Shown here: positions 25,373 to 34,512 of the stretch, one piece after another
How the letters are laid out: every line of letters starts with the position of its first letter
Position numbering within the stretch: the first letter of the stretch is position 1
From: Chitinophagaceae bacterium
GTDB lineage: Bacteria > Bacteroidota > Bacteroidia > Chitinophagales > Chitinophagaceae
DNA length: 54,261 bases
NCBI GenBank assembly: GCA_947454715.1
Contig: CANGMZ010000006.1
Span: 1-54,261, forward strand
Reading direction: 5' to 3'
The notes under the pieces: generated by a model
What the model was told of the DNA's origin: nothing
Seen by the model: the letters and a program-made list of their open reading frames with translations, nothing else
Databases searched by the model: none
Program-made: the position numbers and the translations under genes

Positions 25373-26851
25373 TTAACTGATTAGTTCAGGGGTGTTAGCG
25401 GCGTCTTCTTTTTCTAAATCTTTACTCTTTTTATCGAGGATGATTAAGAGTGCGACAGGAATGTAAAATAGCGCACCAACTTTATGGGTCTCAATGAGTT
25501 CAGAGAAGAAATTATTGATAAAGCCGGCAGCAATAGTCATAGCAAGACCTATGGTGACTGCGCGCCAGAATTTATCTTTGAATCTATGATATATTTTTTG
25601 TGCTTTAGCAAAAATAACCGGCACTAACAATGCGTAGAGCAGCATAGCCGGCCAACCTTGTTCAGCAAGCATATATAAGTAGTAGTTGTGCGTCGTAGAT
25701 TGTTCCTTGTTACGGCTTACATAAGTCTGGAATGAGCTTACAGCATAAGGCTTATAATAAAAATAGAATGCACGAGGGCCAACACCGGTTAGCGGATAAT
25801 CCGTACTCATTCTAACAGTGGCGATCCAACGATACAAACGCTCCATACTCGACATATCCTTTCCTCTGAATGTGGCGATAAGGTGATCTGTAAACTCCTT
25901 ATGCATGTAGGTCTTATTATAGTCGGGGCGAAAGTCCATGTACTTATTGTTTGGCACCATGTAGCAAAACAATAAAATGATCAATGCATAAATAGTTGGC
26001 ATAATGATGTTTACCAACTTCATTCTCATAGCCACCCCAACCGCAATAGCAAAAAAGACAGCGATGTATGCTGCACGAGTTTGTGCAAAAATGACACCTG
26101 CAATAAATATGAGTATAATCAGCAACAAACCACCTCTTACTACCGGATTTCGCTTCTTAGTGAGCGAATAGGCGACTAAGAGTAATGGGAACAACATAGA
26201 AGTAACCGATGAATAATCGACGTGATTATAATATAAGCTCTGACCGAGAAATGCCAGTGACATCTGCACTTTATTAAAACGGAACCCGAGCATTGCGTGG
26301 TGAATCAGAATAATGATCACCGTCATTAATGTTGGTATCAGCAGCAATTTAAACCCTAATATAAAATCCTTTTTCTCAGTAAAAATGAAAACCGGCAGCA
26401 TAAAATAGCATACCATTATCCATGACTTCACCATCAAAAACTTGAGCGAAAAGAACAGCATTTTAGAGCAGACAACAGCCACAATAAGCCATAAGAACTG
26501 CAATAGTGCAATAAAAGTAATTTTATCTTTCCACCACCATTTGGGCATCATGTTCGGATTTCTTGCCAACATGACAATGAATAAACCCAACAGACACCAC
26601 ATCAGTGGTTGATCTGGCAATGTGAGCGACATGGTATCGCCCGCAAAACTGATCTGTATAGAAAAAGGAATAGTAAAGAGGAATATCCAATATGCGGTTT
26701 TCCAGTTAATGCCTAAAAGCACAAAGAATAAGTAGCCAAAAGGAGCTGCCAACACAAGATAACTACCTGTATAGGCAAACAATGCCACCGTCAGAAACAA
26801 AACTGACAGAGAAGCAAAGCCAAACCACTTATTTTTGAGAATCAGGTCCAT
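25373..26851 (-). CDS. O-antigen ligase family membrane protein
   Basis: 492 residues from the ATG at 26851, which overlaps the stop codon of the upstream chain-length gene by one nucleotide (TAATG). About 11-12 transmembrane segments are visible. A large periplasmic loop (about 320-400) holds the ligase-family features MERLYRWIATVRMSTDYPLTGVGPRAFYFYYKPYA and EQSTTHNYYLYMLAEQGWPAMLLYALLV, the Wzy_C / WaaL signature. It either ligates or polymerises a surface polysaccharide; the two activities cannot be told apart by sequence. The longer frame to 26929 overlaps the upstream gene and is rejected. Confidence 0.88.
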   Translation of the reverse strand: MDLILKNKWFGFASLSVLFLTVALFAYTGSYLVLAAPFGYLFFVLLGINWKTAYWIFLFTIPFSIQISFAGDTMSLTLPDQPLMWCLLGLFIVMLARNPNMMPKWWWKDKITFIALLQFLWLIVAVVCSKMLFFSLKFLMVKSWIMVCYFMLPVFIFTEKKDFILGFKLLLIPTLMTVIIILIHHAMLGFRFNKVQMSLAFLGQSLYYNHVDYSSVTSMLFPLLLVAYSLTKKRNPVVRGGLLLIILIFIAGVIFAQTRAAYIAVFFAIAVGVAMRMKLVNIIMPTIYALIILLFCYMVPNNKYMDFRPDYNKTYMHKEFTDHLIATFRGKDMSSMERLYRWIATVRMSTDYPLTGVGPRAFYFYYKPYAVSSFQTYVSRNKEQSTTHNYYLYMLAEQGWPAMLLYALLVPVIFAKAQKIYHRFKDKFWRAVTIGLAMTIAAGFINNFFSELIETHKVGALFYIPVALLIILDKKSKDLEKEDAANTPELIS

Positions 26852-27747
26852 TAAAGATCTGTAGCCATTAGCTTTTTGTAATAACCCATTACCAGAACAA
26901 ATAATGTACTGAAGAACAAACCAAGGCAAGTAGCTACAATCAAAATCATTGATAATGCAGGACCCATCGGTGAAGTAGGTGGAGTAGCGCGAGTGGTTAC
27001 TTTTACGTAATCCATTGCACTATTAGTAGTTGCCTCTATTTCGTTGATTAATGAAATATACTTAGCGCGATCAGCGACCAACATGTCTTTTGTAGCACGA
27101 ATAGTCTTAGCGGTTTCTGCATTTTTTGCACCACCGGCAGCTTCTGCAGCAACTAACAAGTCTGTATTTACATTAATAGAACTATCTATCTGCTTCACTT
27201 TATCTGCAATAGACTTAGCCATACCCACTTTCATAGATACGTAGTAATTACGGAAAGACTCTTCAACCACTTTAACCGCCATATTGGCAACGTTAGCAGC
27301 AGTGACAGAATCGTAAGCGATATAGCTGACTTCCATTTCTTTATACTCAGAACGCTTTACATTGAAGTTCTTATCAAACACCCCCATGAGGAATGCGTGA
27401 CCTTTCTCTGAATTGATATCTGCTTTATAGACATCCTGAAACTGACAATTTCTGATAATACGATCTTTAACTGTATCAGAATTAAGCAATGCTGTGACTC
27501 TATCTAAATCATCATCACCACCGAAATAGTCTACATAACGCTGTTCGTAGTTGCGGAACAAAGTATTACGATCGCCATAAAGCGGGTTATTGACCAGAAA
27601 GTGTGCATCGGCCTTGAACTTTTTCTTTTTGATAGCGAAAAAGACGCCGCCCAGCCCAATTGCAACCAACGTAATGATGATAATGAAACGCTTCTGCTTC
27701 TGAATGGTTTTTATAACATCAAGTAGATCAAATGATGGTGTTGACAT
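26851..27747 (-). CDS. Wzz/GNVR-type polysaccharide chain-length regulator
   Basis: 298 residues. It has a membrane segment near each end (about 20-38, RFIIIITLVAIGLGGVFFAI; about 268-290, ALSMILIVATCLGLFFSTLFVLVMGYY) with a periplasmic coiled-coil domain between them, and PTSPMGP just before the second segment, the Pro-rich motif of the Wzz family. It has no tyrosine-kinase domain. It should set polymer length together with the ligase or polymerase encoded immediately downstream (TAATG overlap), so the two form an operon for surface polysaccharide. Sugar-transfer genes are not adjacent. Confidence 0.85.
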   Translation of the reverse strand: MSTPSFDLLDVIKTIQKQKRFIIIITLVAIGLGGVFFAIKKKKFKADAHFLVNNPLYGDRNTLFRNYEQRYVDYFGGDDDLDRVTALLNSDTVKDRIIRNCQFQDVYKADINSEKGHAFLMGVFDKNFNVKRSEYKEMEVSYIAYDSVTAANVANMAVKVVEESFRNYYVSMKVGMAKSIADKVKQIDSSINVNTDLLVAAEAAGGAKNAETAKTIRATKDMLVADRAKYISLINEIEATTNSAMDYVKVTTRATPPTSPMGPALSMILIVATCLGLFFSTLFVLVMGYYKKLMATDL

Positions 27748-27858
27748 TTTTACGTATAATTAAATTCTGAATTTTAATTCTGTTTTTATCTTGAGTTACA
27801 AACGCAGGACTTTGCTGTTTATTGCACAATGATTATCAAGTAATTATTACCTAACCAA

Positions 27859-28944
27859 TTATATAACGGTTTCTCCTGCCTGCATTTTTTCTGCATTTTC
27901 TGCAAATTGTAATGCGTCAAGCATTTCCTGAATGTTACCATTCATGAAATCATCAAGGTTATATATAGTCATGTTGATACGGTGATCTGTTACACGACCC
28001 TGAGGATAATTATAAGTACGGATTTTGGCAGAACGGTCACCGCTACTTACCAAACTCTTACGTCTTCTTGAAATCTCATCTTCCTGCTTACGTACCTGCT
28101 CTTCATACAATCTGGTACGCATCATATTGGTCGCCTTTTCGCGGTTACCTAACTGAGAGCGCTCTGTTTGACAAGTGATTACCGTACCGGTAGGAACGTG
28201 GGTCAAGATTACCTTAGTTTCTACCTTATTTACGTTCTGACCACCGGCACCACCACTACGAGCAGTTTCCATTTTCAGATCACTTTCTTTAAGTTCGAAG
28301 TCAATTTCTTCTGCCTCAGGCATTACAGCCACAGTAGCAGCAGATGTATGCACACGGCCACTCGCTTCGGTATCCGGAACGCGCTGTACACGGTGTACCC
28401 CACTTTCGAATTTCATAATACCGTAAACGTCTTCACCTTGTACTTCCAACTGCACTTCTTTAAATCCACCTACGCTACCCTCCGTTTCAGTAACTAAAGA
28501 CACCTTCCAACCTCTACGCTCACAATACCTCATGTACATGCGCATAAGATCGCCTGCAAACAAGCTCGCCTCATCACCACCGGTACCTGCACGAATTTCC
28601 AGAATCGCATTCTTTTCATCCTGCGGGTCTTTGGGAATCAACAGTTTACGAATGTCATCTTCCAGTGTTTCCTTTTCTATTTCTAGTGTTTCCAGGTCAT
28701 CTTTTGCCATTGTGCGCAACTCATCGTCACTCTCCGTTTCCAACACTTCGCGGGCAAAAGCAATGCTGTCAAGGCAATTCCTGTATTTTTTATTTACAGC
28801 AACAATACCTTCCAGTTTACGATATTCTTTACTGACCTGCGAAAACCGCTTGTTGTCAGTAACAATTTCTGGGTTGGTAAGCGCAACACCAAGGTCGCTG
28901 AACCTTGCGTTTATCGCTTCCAGTTTTTCTATAATTGAGCTCAT
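27859..28944 (-). CDS. prfA: Peptide chain release factor 1
   Basis: 361 residues. It recognises UAA and UAG in the ribosomal A site and triggers peptide release. The catalytic GGQ is at 234-236 ([16 protein letters not shown]). The codon-recognition tripeptide PxT is PDT at 190-192 ([27 protein letters not shown]), which marks RF1 rather than RF2 (SPF). The N-terminal coiled-coil domain and [16 protein letters not shown] are typical. The leader is about 70 nt from a TAACTTTG box. It is followed by the polysaccharide operon, with a separate 111-bp gap. Confidence 0.97.
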   Translation of the reverse strand: MSSIIEKLEAINARFSDLGVALTNPEIVTDNKRFSQVSKEYRKLEGIVAVNKKYRNCLDSIAFAREVLETESDDELRTMAKDDLETLEIEKETLEDDIRKLLIPKDPQDEKNAILEIRAGTGGDEASLFAGDLMRMYMRYCERRGWKVSLVTETEGSVGGFKEVQLEVQGEDVYGIMKFESGVHRVQRVPDTEASGRVHTSAATVAVMPEAEEIDFELKESDLKMETARSGGAGGQNVNKVETKVILTHVPTGTVITCQTERSQLGNREKATNMMRTRLYEEQVRKQEDEISRRRKSLVSSGDRSAKIRTYNYPQGRVTDHRINMTIYNLDDFMNGNIQEMLDALQFAENAEKMQAGETVI

Positions 28945-29013
28945 TCAGTATTCAAATAATAAAAACAATACTTCACCTATCAAAAAACGACTTCCGCTTT
29001 TTAATAAAGTGTG

Positions 29014-29021
29014 CAAAGTTA
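29014..29021 (-). promoter_or_regulatory. -7 box upstream of prfA
   Basis: Minus-strand TAACTTTG, an exact TAnnTTTG, about 69 nt before the prfA ATG. No clear -33 element. Confidence 0.33.
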
Positions 29022-29085
29022 CTTTTAAAATACTATATTATCTTATTTTGTTTTTTGAATATGTGTAGGAGATAAGTAGCGACTC

Positions 29086-29397
29086 TTAGGCGAGCGCATT
29101 GAAAATATCGAGTGCCCTACCTCGTAAATGCTTCTTACTTACGATTCTAGAATAATGCTGACTATTCAGCTTAATAAGTATACCGGCAGTAACAACATTA
29201 ATTATGGTACTTTCTCCGGTATCTATCATCTTATTAATGAGCGAGTAAAACGCAAGGATGTCCTCATCTCGCAGGTCGGCTTCGAGATTATACATAAAAT
29301 CAGTAGTGAGTTCGAATAAATTAGCACTAACATCAGGTTTATTAAAACTATAATGCGGATAAAGTTTTGCGAAATGCGCTAAAACCCTTGTCTCCAT
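29086..29397 (-). CDS. Unknown protein next to a response regulator
   Basis: 103 residues from the ATG at 29397; the frame can be extended by four codons to a TTG. It is predicted all-alpha: FAKLYPHYSFNKPDVSANLFELTTDFMYNLEADLRDEDILAFYSLINKMIDTGE, then IINVVTAGILIKLNSQHYSRIVSKKHLRGRALDIFNAL. I do not recognise the family and see no catalytic motif. It begins 42 bp after the response regulator ends and is on the same strand, so co-transcription is likely and an output or accessory role in that pathway is a reasonable guess. Confidence 0.7.
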   Translation of the reverse strand: METRVLAHFAKLYPHYSFNKPDVSANLFELTTDFMYNLEADLRDEDILAFYSLINKMIDTGESTIINVVTAGILIKLNSQHYSRIVSKKHLRGRALDIFNALA

Positions 29398-29439
29398 TGC
29401 ATTTATCAAAAAAAAATTTATATTTTAGAAAATTAAACT

Positions 29440-29832
29440 TTATCTACTCATTGCCGGCGATAAAAGATTCATAGACAATAATTCAGTACATAAATCACCA
29501 AAACGAATCTTCTTAGTAAGAAAGTAGGCGGCACCTAATTTTAAGGTTTCTGCCATTTCTTGCTCATCTGAACTTGTTGAATAAATAATCACAGGAATAT
29601 TCTTCAATGCAGGTGATTTTTTCAATTCTGCAAGACATTGCTTACCGTTCATACGGGGCATATTAAGGTCGAGAAAAATTGCATCAGGTTTAGAACTATC
29701 TGTTAAGTTCAAGAAGGCGATAGCTTCCTGCCCATTACAGGCAGTAAGACATTGGGCAGACATATCAATTTCAGCCAAGGCTTCAATTAAAAATTGTCGA
29801 TCGTCGACATCATCATCTACAACGTAATACAT
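29440..29832 (-). CDS. Single-domain response regulator (CheY-like)
   Basis: About 130 residues from the ATG at 29832; a GTG start at 29847 would add five residues. It is a lone receiver domain: acidic pocket VVDDDVDD, phosphoacceptor Asp in IFLDLNMPRMNG, the conserved Thr/Ser in VIIYSTSSDEQ, and Lys in YFLTKKI. It has no output domain, so it probably acts by protein contact or as a phosphorelay shuttle. It faces the CheB-CheR-histidine kinase gene across 128-143 bp containing a perfect hairpin, which suggests that the two work together, although orphan receivers can serve several kinases. Confidence 0.92.
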   Translation of the reverse strand: MYYVVDDDVDDRQFLIEALAEIDMSAQCLTACNGQEAIAFLNLTDSSKPDAIFLDLNMPRMNGKQCLAELKKSPALKNIPVIIYSTSSDEQEMAETLKLGAAYFLTKKIRFGDLCTELLSMNLLSPAMSR

Positions 29833-29885
29833 TTTTGTTTTAGCCACATGGGTAACACAGTCACTAAAAATGACGGCATTGAATA

Positions 29886-29935
29886 TGAAGGTAGTTATAT
29901 TTTAAGTGTCCCCACTTAAAATATAACTACCTTCA
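29886..29935. repeat. Perfect 23-bp inverted repeat in a divergent promoter region
   Basis: Stem 29886-29908 (TGAAGGTAGTTATATTTTAA plus GTG) pairs without mismatch with 29913-29935 around the loop TCCC. It sits between the divergent starts of the response regulator and the sensor kinase. It lacks a U-run on either side, and no gene ends here, so an ordinary terminator is unlikely. It could be an operator for a dimeric protein, a leader hairpin for the kinase mRNA, or a small mobile-repeat unit. Confidence 0.8.
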
Positions 29936-29975
29936 ACTTTCCTACCATCACCGGAGCCTTTAGGCAGGTCCCATA

Positions 29976-32900
29976 ATGAATGATATTATGCAGCAAGAGA
30001 ATGTGGACTTTGAGAAGATAAAATCAACTAATTTATTTCCTGTTGTTGGGATCGGTGCCTCAGCCGGAGGACTAGACGCATTTAAAAAGCTGATATCAGG
30101 AATTCCAGAACAATCAGGTATGGCGTATATTCTTGTTCAGCATTTAGACCCTTCACATGAGAGCATACTTTCTAATCTACTTCAAAGAGTTACCAGAATA
30201 CCCGTATCTGAGATAACGGACAATATGCAGGTAATACCCGACCATATCTATATTATTCCTTCAAATAAATTACTGATTGCGAATGATGGCATACTACAAC
30301 TGAGTCCTCGCCCACCCAAGAGCACAAAGAATATGCCTGTAGATTTATTCTTTGAGTCATTAGCTGAGGTACATCAAAGCCATGCAATAGGTGTAGTACT
30401 TTCAGGGAAAGGGGCAGATGGAACATTAGGACTAAAAAAGATAAAAGAACATGGAGGCACAACTATCGTACAAGACCCTAAAAGCGCCAGTTATGACTCT
30501 ATGCCACAAAATGCTATAAATGCAGGTGTTGTTGACTACTCACTTCCTGCCGAAAAAATAGCTGAGCATCTTTTTCTGCTCAACGAAAGAAAAAAAGAAA
30601 ACATACCTAAACTGAGAAATAGTCATGAAATTGATGAAACAAACTATCAAAATATATTATCTCTTTTATACACAAGAAGGGGCGTAGATTTTACACATTA
30701 TAAGCAGACGACAATAAGAAGAAGAATCAACAGAAGGTTAGCCATAAGTATAAAAGGCGGACTAGTTGAATACTTAGCTTATTTAAAAGATAATACAGCA
30801 GAACAAGACATCTTGTATCAAGACCTACTTATTCCTGTAACTCAATTTTTCAGAGATACAAAGGTATTTGATTCACTTTGCACTACAGTATTTCCTGCAT
30901 TACTAAAAGACAGAGCAGAAAACGATCCGCTAAGAATATGGATAGCGGGCTGCTCTACGGGTGAGGAAGCCTACTCTATCGTTATGTGTTTATATGAATA
31001 TCTAGGGGTTGATTCAGGGTCGATGAAAGTTCAGGTATTTGCCACAGACATTTCAGATGTAGCTATAATTAAAGCGAGAAGTGGCATCTACAATAAAAGA
31101 GAAATAAGCAGTCTATCTCCTGAGCGCCAGCAAAAATTTTTCAAGAAGATAGATAGCAAGTACCGTTTGAATAAAAACATCAGAGACACGTGCATCTTTG
31201 CATACCACAACTATCTGAAAGATCCTCCATTTGCGAAGATTGATCTTATCAGCTGCCGCAATTCGTTGATCTATATAGAGCCACAACTGCAGAAAAAAGT
31301 ATTAACGCTTTTCCACTATGCACTAAAAGATAAAGGGTTTCTATTACTAGGAAAATCTGAAACCACAGGGCTTGCAATAGACCTGTACAATGTATTTGAT
31401 AAGAATAGTAAAATATACACTCGTAAATCGGTAAGGAGCAGTTTCAAGCATACATTCACAGAAAGAAACGAAGCGTATGCGAGAGTTGGCGAGCTACCGA
31501 TTCTAAGAAAAGAAATCAGTAAAGAGGATTACCAAAAAAATGCCGATGACCTATTGTTAGCAAAATATGCACCGCCCGGTGTAATTGTGAATAACGATTT
31601 GGACATTGTACAATTTAGAGGAGCTACAGGGATGTGGCTTGAAGCGTCTCCAGGCAAGCCTAACCTTAACGTAATAAAAATGGTACGTGAAGGACTGACC
31701 TTTGAACTGAGAAATATTTTACATAAAGTAAAAAGTAGTCAAAAACCGATAATAAAAGAAAACATACCCATTCAATTTATGGGTACTGAGCGCCTTACAA
31801 CACTTGAAGTAATACCGTTACTTAATAGCAGTGAACCGTACTATCTGATATTGTTCAAAGACGCTACTGTTGTTGTAGATAATGAAACATCTTCAGTGAA
31901 CGATACAACAGCGGCGACACCAAAGCAGAGTAAGGAACGATTGCGTATAAGTAATTTACAATTAGAATTAGCACATGCCAGACAAGACATGAGCCGCATC
32001 ACTGAAGATCAGGAAGCAATCAACCAAGATCTGCAAAGCGCAAATGAAGAACTGGTTTCCGGCAGTGAAGAATTGCAAAGTTTGAATGAAGAGTTAGAGA
32101 CTTCAAAAGAAGAGATACAGACCAGCAACGAAGAACTTATAATTGTAAATCAAGAAATTTACGATCGTAATGAGCAATTGAACCTTTCTCGGATATATGC
32201 TGAATCTATAGTAACAACTATCAGAGAGCCGCTCATCATACTCAATAAAGACCTGGTAGTAAAAAGTGCAAACAGAGCCTTTTACAACCACTTTCAAACC
32301 AGTGCAGGAAAGACGGAAGGACTGCTATTGTATGACCTTGGTAATAAACAGTGGAACATACCTGCATTGCGCAAGATGCTGGAAAAGATATTACCAAAGA
32401 AAACCAGCATTGTTGATTATGAAGTAGCCCATAATTTTCCGTTTATTGGGCAACGCATCATGTTACTGAATGCGACACAAATATTCAGAGACAATAACGA
32501 AGAGCAATCAATATTACTTGCTTTTGAAGATATAACAGAGAAAAGAAAAACAGATAACGAACTAAAGGTATTTTCAGAGTTGTTAGAAAAGCAAGTATCT
32601 GAAAGGACATTCTCACTGCATGAAGCAAATGCAGATCTACTTCACTCTAATGAGAACCTGGAACAGTTTGCCTACATAGCCTCTCATGACCTTCAAGAAC
32701 CACTTAGGAAAATCAGAATATTCTCTACGCTCTTGCAGGACCGCTTCAATAAGGAATTGCCGGAAGGAGCGAGAGAGTTGATTCTGAAAATTATCACATC
32801 TTCAGAACGAATGTCGACGCTAATAAAAGCGGTATTGAACTTTTCGAAAATATTACATAATGACAATGCCTTTGAACAAACCGACCTCAATGATGTACTA

Positions 32901-33365
32901 AGTGACATTATAGCGGATTTCGATTTACTTATCTCGGAAAAAAAAGCAATTGTGTATCGAGAAAAACTACCGGTCATCAAAGCAATACCCTTGCAGATAA
33001 ACCAACTGTTTTATAACCTTATCAGTAATTCACTTAAATATTCTAAAAAGGGAACAGCACCAGTTATTACCATAACATCGAGAAGATTAACAGCAAACGA
33101 AGTTTATAAACATCAGGACATAGATCAGAAAAGGAACTACTGCGAGATTAGTTTTAAGGATAATGGCATAGGTTTTCAACAACAATTTTCAGATCAGATA
33201 TTCCTGATCTTTAACAGACTACACCCTAGAGAACAATTCTCCGGAACAGGTATAGGACTTGCTTTATGCAAAAAAATAGTGCTGAACCACCACGGAAAGA
33301 TATATGCTTTTTCAAATGAAGAAGAGGGGGCTCTTTTTCAAATATTATTACCTATAGAAGACTGA
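29976..33365 (+). CDS. CheB-CheR-PAS-histidine kinase fusion
   Basis: 1129 residues, no transmembrane segment, so cytoplasmic. The CheB methylesterase domain (about 20-200) keeps its catalytic set: Ser29 in GIGASAGG, His56 in QHLDPSHES, Asp148 in GKGADGT. The CheR methyltransferase domain (about 225-480) has FTHYKQTTIRRRINRRL and the SAM motif IAGCSTGEEAYS (323-334). A PAS-like segment follows (about 525-635), then a coiled coil (about 655-735, repeated NEEL heptads), a second PAS (about 740-855), HisKA with His904 in FAYIASHDLQEPL, and HATPase (N-box 1014-1018, DNGIGF 1062-1067, GTGIGL 1090-1095). No chemoreceptor or CheA/CheW is nearby, so stress or light signalling is as likely as chemotaxis. 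Confidence 0.95.
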   Translation: MNDIMQQENVDFEKIKSTNLFPVVGIGASAGGLDAFKKLISGIPEQSGMAYILVQHLDPSHESILSNLLQRVTRIPVSEITDNMQVIPDHIYIIPSNKLLIANDGILQLSPRPPKSTKNMPVDLFFESLAEVHQSHAIGVVLSGKGADGTLGLKKIKEHGGTTIVQDPKSASYDSMPQNAINAGVVDYSLPAEKIAEHLFLLNERKKENIPKLRNSHEIDETNYQNILSLLYTRRGVDFTHYKQTTIRRRINRRLAISIKGGLVEYLAYLKDNTAEQDILYQDLLIPVTQFFRDTKVFDSLCTTVFPALLKDRAENDPLRIWIAGCSTGEEAYSIVMCLYEYLGVDSGSMKVQVFATDISDVAIIKARSGIYNKREISSLSPERQQKFFKKIDSKYRLNKNIRDTCIFAYHNYLKDPPFAKIDLISCRNSLIYIEPQLQKKVLTLFHYALKDKGFLLLGKSETTGLAIDLYNVFDKNSKIYTRKSVRSSFKHTFTERNEAYARVGELPILRKEISKEDYQKNADDLLLAKYAPPGVIVNNDLDIVQFRGATGMWLEASPGKPNLNVIKMVREGLTFELRNILHKVKSSQKPIIKENIPIQFMGTERLTTLEVIPLLNSSEPYYLILFKDATVVVDNETSSVNDTTAATPKQSKERLRISNLQLELAHARQDMSRITEDQEAINQDLQSANEELVSGSEELQSLNEELETSKEEIQTSNEELIIVNQEIYDRNEQLNLSRIYAESIVTTIREPLIILNKDLVVKSANRAFYNHFQTSAGKTEGLLLYDLGNKQWNIPALRKMLEKILPKKTSIVDYEVAHNFPFIGQRIMLLNATQIFRDNNEEQSILLAFEDITEKRKTDNELKVFSELLEKQVSERTFSLHEANADLLHSNENLEQFAYIASHDLQEPLRKIRIFSTLLQDRFNKELPEGARELILKIITSSERMSTLIKAVLNFSKILHNDNAFEQTDLNDVLSDIIADFDLLISEKKAIVYREKLPVIKAIPLQINQLFYNLISNSLKYSKKGTAPVITITSRRLTANEVYKHQDIDQKRNYCEISFKDNGIGFQQQFSDQIFLIFNRLHPREQFSGTGIGLALCKKIVLNHHGKIYAFSNEEEGALFQILLPIED

Positions 33366-33380
33366 TGATACATAATAAGA

Positions 33381-33423
33381 AAGTGGATGACATCATACAA
33401 ATATGCTGTCATCCACTTTTTAT
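33381..33423 (+). terminator. Intrinsic terminator of the sensor kinase gene
   Basis: A 12-bp stem, AAGTGGATGACA with TGTCATCCACTT, with an inner CATA/TATG pairing, followed by TTTTTAT. It lies 15 nt after the stop codon. Confidence 0.85.
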
Positions 33424-33452
33424 CAAATCCATTATTATAAGCTACTCCGCAC

Positions 33453-33899
33453 CTATTCTTTCCTATTTACTGCAGCCTTTATACTCCATTCAATAGCTTG
33501 CATACTCATTGCAAACAACAATGCTTCGTGCTCAGGAGCATTTGCTATCGATTTTATAATATCGTTTTTGCTCACCTTGCTGCCTACATTTAATGGCATG
33601 GGCACAGGAATCTCAGTTAAGACATCGTGCTTTTCAACTACTATATTACTCCCTTGTTGCAATACGAATTTAGCATCACAACATTTCCCCAATGCCTTTA
33701 CCAATTTAAATAAACGCCTGAGTAACAAAGCACTTAGAACCTGCTTATGCTCCGGACCTTCGTTGATAATTTGGTCATGAATATGTTCTTGAGTGGCCAC
33801 ATCAGAAATCAATAATTTAATCAATTCATCTGGGTTACCCACAAGCGCAACCCCCATCCCTTTTGGATGGTCCTTCTTTTCGTGATTCTTCTTTGCCAT
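33453..33899 (-). CDS. Unknown cytoplasmic protein
   Basis: 148 residues, ATG at 33899. The N-terminus is basic and His-rich (MAKKNHEKKDHPKGMG). The middle is predicted helical (DELIKLLISDVATQEHIHDQIINEG, VLSALLLRRLFKLVKALGKCCDAKFVL), and the end is SKNDIIKSIANAPEHEALLFAMSMQAIEWSIKAAVNRKE. There is no signal peptide or membrane segment. I do not recognise a family. It is convergent with the sensor kinase and lies 47 bp downstream of the release-factor-like gene on the same strand, so those two probably share a transcript. Confidence 0.7.
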   Translation of the reverse strand: MAKKNHEKKDHPKGMGVALVGNPDELIKLLISDVATQEHIHDQIINEGPEHKQVLSALLLRRLFKLVKALGKCCDAKFVLQQGSNIVVEKHDVLTEIPVPMPLNVGSKVSKNDIIKSIANAPEHEALLFAMSMQAIEWSIKAAVNRKE

Positions 33900-33946
33900 A
33901 AATTATGTTGTTACTAAAAATAGAAATGTACCTGCCAACATATATG

Positions 33947-34387
33947 CTATGAGATCTTAGGTGCTGTGAATGCCTGCTGCCCTACCTGAATGGTTGTATA
34001 ATGATTTGTAACAAACCTAACTGCGGCATCTTTATCCATAACATCTGTTACCAACAATTCTTCTGCAACGCCATGTAGCTGCTTAGTTTCTTTTATCTCT
34101 TTTTGAAGTTCAAATTTGGTACCAGATGGACCAAAGACAAGAATATGATGTGGAGTGACAATCTGAGCAACTATAGCTTTACAAAATTTTTTAAGCTGTT
34201 CATTTTTATGATTCTGGATATGCACCTGACGGGTTTCATCTGAATCGCCAAGATTATAGGTGCCCTTAAATTCTTCGGTATATTCTTCTAAAAACTGCTC
34301 ATGAACAACATGGCTGAGTGTGATAATATAGCTTTGTTTATGATCTACATAAATGCCATAATCAATGAAATTTTTTTCCGTTTTCAT
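33947..34387 (-). CDS. Release-factor-like (eRF1 fold) small protein, tentative
   Basis: 146 residues from the ATG at 34387; the frame runs on to 34438 without a better start. It opens NFIDYGIYVDHKQSYIITL, then a variable middle, then LKKFCKAIVAQIVTPHHILVFGPSGTKFELQKEIKETKQL and AAVRFVTNHY. The opening x-hydrophobic-W/Y-hDH-x-x-A/S-hhh strand and the hhhFGPx-h-Kx-L motif resemble bacterial proteins with an archaeal/eukaryotic release-factor (eRF1 domain 3-like) fold, often called translational machinery proteins. That link is my recognition of the pattern, not a proven homology, and the function is unknown. Confidence 0.65.
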   Translation of the reverse strand: MKTEKNFIDYGIYVDHKQSYIITLSHVVHEQFLEEYTEEFKGTYNLGDSDETRQVHIQNHKNEQLKKFCKAIVAQIVTPHHILVFGPSGTKFELQKEIKETKQLHGVAEELLVTDVMDKDAAVRFVTNHYTTIQVGQQAFTAPKIS

Positions 34388-34444
34388 GTATGTATTGATT
34401 GAATGTAAAAACACAACCTGCATCTTACAGATTATCAATCATAC

Positions 34445-34485
34445 AGATGTAATAACCATGCCACGAGCATGAGGTTATTACATCT
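34445..34485 (-). terminator. Hairpin between two minus-strand genes
   Basis: A 13-bp perfect stem, AGATGTAATAACC with GGTTATTACATCT, plus an inner ATGC/GCAT stem. It lies 28 nt past the stop codon of the gene at 34513-34989. Unlike the other terminators here it has no U-run on the minus strand, so it may instead be a processing or leader structure. Confidence 0.5.
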
Positions 34486-34512
34486 TTAATAAAAGGGAAA
34501 AGCATAGCACAA

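Noticed and set aside
28532-29068. 178-codon plus-strand frame
   Set aside because: Mostly antisense to prfA; the translated sequence is Ser-rich shadow without any family feature.
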